From an uncultured Rhodobiaceae bacterium (lineage in GTDB: Archaea; Thermoplasmatota; Poseidoniia; Poseidoniales; Poseidoniaceae), in assembly GCA_937911445.1 (NCBI GenBank), contig CALDQY010000113.1, positions 1 through 10,995 on the forward strand: 10,995 nucleotides of DNA, in the 5' to 3' direction. Shown here piece by piece: positions 6,948 through 10,995 of this stretch (position 1 is the stretch's first letter; the number at the start of each line of letters is the position of its first letter). Below the pieces are notes generated by a model. That model had not been told where the DNA came from. It saw nothing but the letters and a program-made list of their open reading frames with translations, and ran no database searches. The position numbers and the translations under genes were made by a program.

Positions 6948-7452
6948 ATCAGTGAAAGAGGGATGGCGACGAGGCCTACCCCCTTCGCAGTTGTCCATTG
7001 AATGGACAAGTCGAGTTCAGAAACTGTTCCTTGAAGGAACCGGTGAAGAATACTTCATCGGAACGATTCAAACCTTACCGGTACCAGATTGGAATGGGAA
7101 TTTCATGCTCTTTGATTCTGAAACCGAGCATCAAGACTCGATGCGAGGATTGCTTTGGACAACGCCATTCAAGGACGATACGGTCCGAATTGTTTCCTTT
7201 GTTCTCGATGAAGGAGCACGTGGCAAAGGTTGGGGTTCACTCGTCTGGAATATGATGGCAGATCAACTCCTCCCCGAAGGTTACACCTTTGTCCAGCTTG
7301 AGGTACGTGCTTCAAACGAAGGTGGCATATCTTTCTATAGAAAAAGAGGGTTAGAAATTGTTCAAGAATTGCATGGCTATTATCGTCAAGGATTGGGCTA
7401 CATGATGCGTGGCCAACTACGCCATCATCATCCAAACAATGATACGCCCTAG
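6922..7452 (+). CDS. GNAT-family N-acetyltransferase
   Basis: The 176-residue protein has the GNAT fold signature. Motif A (89-112) contains strand VRIVSFVLDEGA and the acetyl-CoA pyrophosphate loop RGKGWG (100-105), which fits Q/R-x-x-G-x-G/A. Motif B contains VQLEVRASNEGGISFYRKRGL (124-143), followed by HGYYRQGLGYMM. These enzymes move an acetyl group from acetyl-CoA to an amine on a protein or small molecule; the RimI-like end (SNEGGISFYRKRGL) is compatible with a protein N-terminus or small-molecule target. The acceptor cannot be told. GTG at 6922 has AAGGA seven bases upstream and overlaps the nucleotidyltransferase end by 26 bp. GTG at 6952, just after that gene's stop, would drop ten residues and is also possible. 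Its position in the operon suggests co-expression with the RNA-tailing candidate, but not necessarily a shared pathway. Confidence 0.9.
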   Translation: MDEKNPGSESVKEGWRRGLPPSQLSIEWTSRVQKLFLEGTGEEYFIGTIQTLPVPDWNGNFMLFDSETEHQDSMRGLLWTTPFKDDTVRIVSFVLDEGARGKGWGSLVWNMMADQLLPEGYTFVQLEVRASNEGGISFYRKRGLEIVQELHGYYRQGLGYMMRGQLRHHHPNNDTP

Positions 7453-7467
7453 AGTGAAGTTCCTTAC

Positions 7468-7722
7468 GTGCAAGAAACCTTGAATGCGTTACGACAGGTA
7501 CCAAAGGTTACTTCTGTTGAACATCTCAACGCTTCAATTCAAGATACTCGTTACAATGTAGATTCGATCAAGCAGCTCCTATCAAATAGGAAAAAAGTGA
7601 CACTCATCGGCAAGAATGGTTGTGCGATTTTCTATGCTCAAAAATCAAACATCGTCCTCATTCGGTCCGAAGCCAACGTCAACTTAGGAGCCATCGACCT
7701 GATACTCGATTCAATCGAATAA
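7468..7722 (+). CDS. Small protein resembling the C-terminal half of a roadblock/LC7 domain
   Basis: The 84-residue product has an N-terminal helical part (1-42). A beta hairpin and helix then follow: VTLIGKNGCAIFYAQKSNIVLIRSEANVNLGAIDLILDSI (44-83). This last part is like the end of roadblock/LC7 domains, where two strands are followed by an x-N-x-G-x-[IV] turn into the final helix. The usual first strand pair with a G-x-x-G-type turn is not evident, so this would be a shortened version. Roadblock proteins form dimers that regulate small Ras-like GTPases or motors. GTG at 7468 is 16 bp after the acetyltransferase stop and continues the operon. The last 12 bp overlap the end of the convergent KaiC-like gene. 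The assignment rests on pattern only; it could be an unrelated small alpha/beta protein. Confidence 0.6.
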   Translation: MQETLNALRQVPKVTSVEHLNASIQDTRYNVDSIKQLLSNRKKVTLIGKNGCAIFYAQKSNIVLIRSEANVNLGAIDLILDSIE

Positions 7723-8436
7723 GGGGCCGAGTACAACCAAACCATGTGGACCTACGTCAACGGCTTGTTTTTCCATGGCGTGTCGAACGTGACGCATTTT
7801 TTCTATTTGCATGGTTCGAACAAGCTTTCCATTGCGATGATCCATCCCCATGTTGATGACAGCATCCGCAAGGAATCCCTCATTGCCTTGAAGTTCTGCA
7901 TGACTTCCTAGATTTCGCTCCGTGATAAGCATCACATTGAGGTTCATGGAGCGAAGGAAGTCAAAGAAGGAAAACATCTTCTTTCGCATGGCCTCATCGA
8001 CCGTGGTAAGTGAATAGATGGCGCCAAGTGAATCAAGAACGAACGTTGTGAAGCGATCGCCGTGTGTTTGCTTGAAGTGTTCAATCATTTTTCTTGTAAA
8101 TTTGAGATAATCCATGTTCTCATTTTCTCGACGAAGTTCTGTGAAATCCGTGACTTGCAAATTCATAGGAAGTTGAAGCCCGAGACTCGAAGAACCACGC
8201 ATAAGTGAATCCACGGTCTCCTCGACGGTGCAGTACAAACCAAATTCACCAGTTCGATTAAGATGATTCGTGAGCAACGTAAGGCAAAAAGAAGACTTCA
8301 TTGAGCCAGGAGGACCTGTAATTAGACTGATGTAGGGTGCATGGAAGTCAGATTGTACGACGCGTTCCATCCCTTGCATTCCACCAAGAAGCACTTCCTC
8401 ACCAACAACCAACACCTTCTCGATGAATTTGAACAT
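7711..8436 (-). CDS. Single-domain KaiC/GvpD/RAD55-family RecA-like ATPase
   Basis: The 241-residue protein is one RecA-type ATPase domain. Walker A is ITGPPGSMKSSF (39-50), and two glutamates follow strand 2 (LYCTVEETV, Glu72/73), as in the catalytic pair of KaiC. Walker B is TFVLDSLG (131-138) with Asp135. Later landmarks are LITERN (170-175), FLADAVINM (188-196) and the MQIEKMRHVRH segment (209-219), which matches the KaiC-family K-M-R motif. Archaeal proteins of this group (COG0467) act in signalling, motility or unknown switches; as a lone domain it cannot be a KaiC clock protein. It lacks the extra DNA-binding parts of RadA. The start is supported by AAGGA (8443-8447 on the minus strand), six bases from the ATG. 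A likely TATA box lies at 8487-8492. It reads towards the small roadblock-like gene and overlaps its end by 12 bp. Confidence 0.92.
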   Translation of the reverse strand: MFKFIEKVLVVGEEVLLGGMQGMERVVQSDFHAPYISLITGPPGSMKSSFCLTLLTNHLNRTGEFGLYCTVEETVDSLMRGSSSLGLQLPMNLQVTDFTELRRENENMDYLKFTRKMIEHFKQTHGDRFTTFVLDSLGAIYSLTTVDEAMRKKMFSFFDFLRSMNLNVMLITERNLGSHAELQGNEGFLADAVINMGMDHRNGKLVRTMQIEKMRHVRHAMEKQAVDVGPHGLVVLGPLFD

Positions 8437-8548
8437 TGCTTTTCCTTGATTTGCTCAGGTTCCATCTATCGAACGGAGTGAAGGGGTTATATGGGCGTGG
8501 TAGGTCGGTCGGGTGTAGCATATCCAACTGTGCCACGAAACGAGAGTG
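8437..8548. promoter_or_regulatory. Divergent promoter region with a central TATA-like element
   Basis: The gap lies between the KaiC-like gene (minus) and the second coiled-coil gene (plus). TTATAT at 8487-8492 reads CATATAACC on the minus strand, a good archaeal TATA match. It sits about 54 bp before the KaiC-like ATG, which leaves room for an mRNA leader of roughly 27 nt carrying the AAGGA ribosome site at 8443-8447. The same element is about 60 bp before the plus-strand start, so it could serve both directions. No other strong candidate was seen for the plus strand. Confidence 0.5.
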
Positions 8549-9436
8549 ATGACCATGGACGATTTCAAGCAACTCTTTGAAGAACGACGCTCAATTCTTG
8601 ACGGAAAAGCAACGCAGTACCGTGAAGAGCGCGACTCTTGGAACGAGAAAACGAAGGAATTGGTCTCCCAGCGAAACGAATTCAATTCTGAAGTTCGTGA
8701 ATTGATCCAACTGTCGGACCAGCAAAAGCAGGTCCGTGAGCAAATGAACCAAGTCGTCCGAGAAAAGAAAGGTGTTCGAAACGAAGCCAGCAAGAAGGTC
8801 TCCGAGATTCGAGACAAACTCCGTGCTAATCAGCCTGAGGAAAAGCCTGCAGAGCGAGGACCACGTGGTCGCCGAGAGCGTCCAATTACTCTCCAATCAC
8901 TCCAGCGAGAATTCAGTCGTCTAGAGCGTGAGTTCGAGCGAGGAGAACACACGGGTAAGAACGAAGGCAAGGTCATGAAGCGTCTCAAAGATTTGAACGC
9001 TAAGATTCGACAAATGAAGAAAGATCAGGCATCTTCGGACAGCGATTCAGCCGAGAACGAAGAACTCAAGGCTGCTCGAAAAGAGCATGATGAAGCCCAC
9101 GAAGCCGTTCAAAAAGCAGCAGCAGCCGCTCAAGAAGCACACGACTTGATGATTCAGTGGGACAAGGAAGTCAACAAGCAACGTGAACGTGCGAACTCAA
9201 AGCACCGCGAACTGCGTAACACAAAGCAAGAGGCTGACAAAGCACATCGATTTTACATCGTTTCGCTACGCTGCTTGCACTCCATCCAAGACATGATGCG
9301 GGCACGACGAAGTGCAGAAGCCGGAGAAGGCGAGCGCCCAACTGCACGTGTCGAAGTGCAGGATTTGATGAGCAAGCTCATGTCTGGAGACACCCTCACA
9401 ACCGAGGAATTGATGGAACTGCAGCGGTTTGATTGA
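8549..9436 (+). CDS. COG1340-like archaeal coiled-coil protein (second copy)
   Basis: The 295-residue protein is charged and helical nearly throughout. The first coiled-coil (about 10-95) has repeated acidic/basic heptads (SQRNEFNSEVREL). A basic break PAERGPRGRRERP (100-112) is followed by the helices LQREFSRLEREFERG and KVMKRLKDLNAKIRQM. A Ser/Asp-rich break (SSDSDSAENEE) separates these from the last coiled-coil (170-252). Residues 197-209 (EAHDLMIQWDKEV) resemble motifs in the first coiled-coil protein and in the nucleotidyltransferase. The C-terminal SGDTLTTEELMEL (279-291) resembles the nucleotidyltransferase tail motif GGSISLNELDAL. Function of this archaeal family is not known. GTG at 8546, ATG at 8549 and ATG at 8555 are all possible starts. 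The gene precedes purP with only 13 bp between stop and the preferred purP ATG, so the two are probably co-transcribed. Confidence 0.85.
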   Translation: MTMDDFKQLFEERRSILDGKATQYREERDSWNEKTKELVSQRNEFNSEVRELIQLSDQQKQVREQMNQVVREKKGVRNEASKKVSEIRDKLRANQPEEKPAERGPRGRRERPITLQSLQREFSRLEREFERGEHTGKNEGKVMKRLKDLNAKIRQMKKDQASSDSDSAENEELKAARKEHDEAHEAVQKAAAAAQEAHDLMIQWDKEVNKQRERANSKHRELRNTKQEADKAHRFYIVSLRCLHSIQDMMRARRSAEAGEGERPTARVEVQDLMSKLMSGDTLTTEELMELQRFD

Positions 9437-9449
9437 ACCTGCTCAAGCG

Positions 9450-10649
9450 ATGGTATCAAAGACCGAGGTCGACAAGAGGCGGTTGAGAACCATGTTGCAG
9501 CGAGATGATATTGCACAAATCATCGAAGATTACGACCGGATGAAACTCCGAATTGGAATGACTGCATCACATTCTGCTCTCGATATCTGCGATGGTGGAA
9601 TCGAGGAGGGTTTCCCAACTGTTGCCTACTGTCAGGAAGGTCGACACAAGACCTATGCGAACTACTTCAAGACCAAGCGATCAAGTTCTGGACGCGTTCT
9701 TCGAGGTATGGTTGACAAAGCCATCGTTATGCCATCCTTCAACGATGTCATGAATGATTCGATGCAAGTCGAAATGAGAAAGCGCAATGTTGTCTACATC
9801 CCAAACAGGTCGTTCACATCGTACTCATCGATTGAAGACGTTGAGAACAAGTTCAGAGTTCCACTTTTTGGTTCCAGAAACATGCTGCGTATGGAGGAGC
9901 GGACTGAAGAGCAAGATTACTACTGGATCCTTGACAAGGCAGGACTCCCATATCCTGAAGCTATTGAGAATCCAGAAGACATCGATTGTCTGGTCATCGT
10001 AAAACTGCATCACGCACAAAAGAAGCTCGAACGTGGCTTCTTCACGTGTGCCTCCTATGCTGAATACAAAGAGAAATCCGAAGTCCTGCTTAAGGATGGA
10101 ATCATCGATCAAGCATCCCTTGATGGAGCACGCATTGAGCGATATGTGATTGGTCCGGTATTCAATCTCAACTTCTTTTACAGTCCTCTCGCTGATGAAG
10201 GCGAAAAACTCGAACTGCTCGGTGTTGACTGGCGATTCGAGTCTTCATTGGATGGACACGTTCGGCTACCTGCCCCACAGCAAATGACCATGCCTGCGCA
10301 CCAAAAGATTCCAGAAATGACAGTTGTTGGACACAACACGGCAACCATCAGAGAATCCCTGCTTGAGAAAGCGTTTGAACTCGGAGAGAAATTCATCAAG
10401 GCTAGCAAGGAGCATTACGATCCAGGCATCATCGGCCCATTCTGTCTCCAAACCTGCATCGACAAGGACATGAACTACTGGATTTACGACGTTGCTCCAC
10501 GACTCGGTGGAGGAACCAACGTTCACGTCAACGTTGGCCATCCATACGGTAACGCTCTCTGGCGAAAACCAATGTCCAGTGGCCGACGTATTGCGATGGA
10601 GCTTCGCATGGCTGCTGAGCAGGATCGACTTCTTGAAGTTCTAACATGA
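9450..10649 (+). CDS. purP: PurP, formate-dependent FAICAR synthetase (AICAR + formate + ATP)
   Basis: PurP ligates formate to AICAR using ATP and makes FAICAR, the step before IMP in archaea lacking the folate-dependent PurH transformylase. The 399-residue protein matches the family along its length. An N-terminal domain contains ASHSAL (39-44) and GFPTVAYCQEGR (54-65). An ATP-grasp domain contains VPLFGSRNMLRMEER (137-151), EDIDCLVIVKL (176-186), IGPVFNLNFFYSPL (234-247), LLGVDWRFESS (257-267), GPFCLQ (329-334), GGGTN (353-357) and MSSGRRIAMEL (375-385). ATG at 9450 is preferred; an in-frame TTG at 9429 would overlap the upstream gene by 8 bp. The protein seems somewhat longer than the roughly 360 residues remembered for methanogen PurP. 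PurP paralogues of unclear role exist, so FAICAR synthesis is likely but not certain. It follows the coiled-coil gene, with which no functional link is known. Confidence 0.94.
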   Translation: MVSKTEVDKRRLRTMLQRDDIAQIIEDYDRMKLRIGMTASHSALDICDGGIEEGFPTVAYCQEGRHKTYANYFKTKRSSSGRVLRGMVDKAIVMPSFNDVMNDSMQVEMRKRNVVYIPNRSFTSYSSIEDVENKFRVPLFGSRNMLRMEERTEEQDYYWILDKAGLPYPEAIENPEDIDCLVIVKLHHAQKKLERGFFTCASYAEYKEKSEVLLKDGIIDQASLDGARIERYVIGPVFNLNFFYSPLADEGEKLELLGVDWRFESSLDGHVRLPAPQQMTMPAHQKIPEMTVVGHNTATIRESLLEKAFELGEKFIKASKEHYDPGIIGPFCLQTCIDKDMNYWIYDVAPRLGGGTNVHVNVGHPYGNALWRKPMSSGRRIAMELRMAAEQDRLLEVLT

Positions 10650-10652
10650 ACA

Positions 10653-10751
10653 CTACACATCTTTCGTGTGTATCCCTACGATACGCTTAGGTTTCACTGA
10701 GATTTCTCCATCGGTAGGGAGCATCACAGGGACATCACCATAGGGTCTCAC
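10653..10751 (-). CDS. Possible small protein or gene remnant of 32 residues
   Basis: GTG at 10751 opens a frame that reads VRPYGDVPVMLPTDGEISVK and continues to IHTKDV before a TAG. The composition looks protein-like, with a mix of beta-prone and turn residues, unlike the stop-rich sequence upstream. It could be the end of a decayed or frameshifted gene, or a chance frame. A stop lies two codons before the GTG. No ribosome site was seen. Confidence 0.2.
   Translation of the reverse strand: MRPYGDVPVMLPTDGEISVKPKRIVGIHTKDV
10654..10672 (+). terminator. Short hairpin just after purP, possible 3'-end or RNA-stability element
   Basis: TACACA and TGTGTA form a perfect 6-bp stem around a 7-base loop, 4 bp after the purP stop. 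It is not followed by a T-run, which archaeal terminators usually have, so termination is uncertain. The same bases encode the end of a tiny minus-strand frame. Confidence 0.3.
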
Positions 10752-10886
10752 CAATCATATCCTTACAACCTAGTGGCCTACTTTGTGCTCTAAGGTGGTG
10801 GATGAATACCTATCAACATTGCCGGAGATATCCTAGGGCAGTTTACGGACCTGCGATATCGGGAAGATTGTCACATTCCTATGTAT

Positions 10887-10994
10887 TCAGTCATTCCACC
10901 AAAGTTTCTCGTGTTCCGTTTCCCCAAAGCCCTCCGGAACGCCCCATTTCTTGATGTAGAACTCAACGGGAACGGCACCATTGCCCCTATCCAC
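10887..10994 (-). CDS. C-terminal 35 residues of a minus-strand protein entering from the right edge
   Basis: The frame is open from the right edge to a TGA at 10887-10889. The residues (VDRGNGAVPVEFYIKKWG, then VPEGFGETEHEKLWWND) have the balance of a real protein end, and the other frames look less natural. I do not recognise the family. It is convergent with purP, with 237 bp between the two stops. Confidence 0.5.
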   Translation of the reverse strand: MDRGNGAVPVEFYIKKWGVPEGFGETEHEKLWWND

Positions 10995-10995
10995 G

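Larger units (their letters stand above)
10650..10886. other. Gene-poor stretch after purP, rich in CCTA/TAGG
   Basis: No long open frame on either strand crosses these 237 bp; stops are frequent in all minus frames I checked. The four-base word CCTA, or its complement TAGG, occurs ten times between 10675 and 10881, several times more often than chance would give. The text shows no tRNA shape, no clear SRP or RNase P RNA core and no CRISPR-like repeat. It could be a 3' untranslated region, an unrecognised RNA, decayed sequence or an integration scar; I cannot decide. Confidence 0.5.

Noticed and set aside
10650..10886. tRNA, SRP RNA or RNase P RNA gene
   Set aside because: No T-loop GGTTCGAATCC-like motif, no cloverleaf arms and no conserved cores were found on either strand.
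1..10995. CRISPR array or insertion sequence
   Set aside because: No regularly spaced identical repeats, no terminal inverted repeats and no transposase motif were seen.

Overview
The window looks like archaeal DNA, most likely from a marine Euryarchaeota/Thermoplasmatota lineage such as Marine Group II (Poseidoniales). The reasons are an archaeal-type formate-dependent purine enzyme (PurP), a DtxR-type metal regulator with a FeoA-like tail, a single-domain KaiC/RAD55-family ATPase, two archaeal COG1340-like coiled-coil proteins, dense intron-free genes with ATGA overlaps, frequent GTG starts and few Shine-Dalgarno sites. The lineage is an inference from gene content. No rRNA, tRNA, CRISPR array or insertion sequence was found.

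Layout. Positions 1-3929 hold three genes on the minus strand, read from right to left: a secreted/anchored multi-domain protein with one membrane helix and two cytoplasmic zinc ribbons, a DtxR-family regulator, and a four-helix membrane protein that runs off the left edge. A 91-bp divergent promoter region (3930-4020) separates them from a plus-strand operon. That operon encodes a coiled-coil protein, a 707-residue Cid1/Trf4-type terminal nucleotidyltransferase with a long coiled-coil and a basic tail, a GNAT acetyltransferase, and a small half-roadblock-like protein. A KaiC-like ATPase converges on this operon from the minus strand (7711-8436). A second divergent promoter region (8437-8548) then leads to a second coiled-coil protein and purP. 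The last 346 bp contain a 237-bp stretch without a clear gene, plus the last 35 codons of a minus-strand gene that enters from the right.

The most interesting part is 4021-6947. The nucleotidyltransferase carries the complete eukaryote-like signature of non-canonical poly(A)/poly(U) polymerases (GS...DxD, a third Asp, KYW, GTLSSY, the PAP-associated NNxSL and IEDPF motifs). It also has a histidine at the place where Cid1-type uridylyltransferases carry their uracil-selecting histidine. It is translationally coupled to a coiled-coil protein, and its own C-terminal coiled-coil shares short motifs with both coiled-coil proteins in the window. The working hypothesis is an archaeal RNA 3'-tailing (possibly uridylating) complex built on COG1340-like scaffolds. 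The chemistry, the substrate and the complex are inferred, not shown.

The remaining genes fit ordinary roles: metal-dependent regulation (DtxR), FAICAR synthesis in the purine pathway (PurP), protein or small-molecule acetylation (GNAT) and ATP-driven signalling (KaiC-like).
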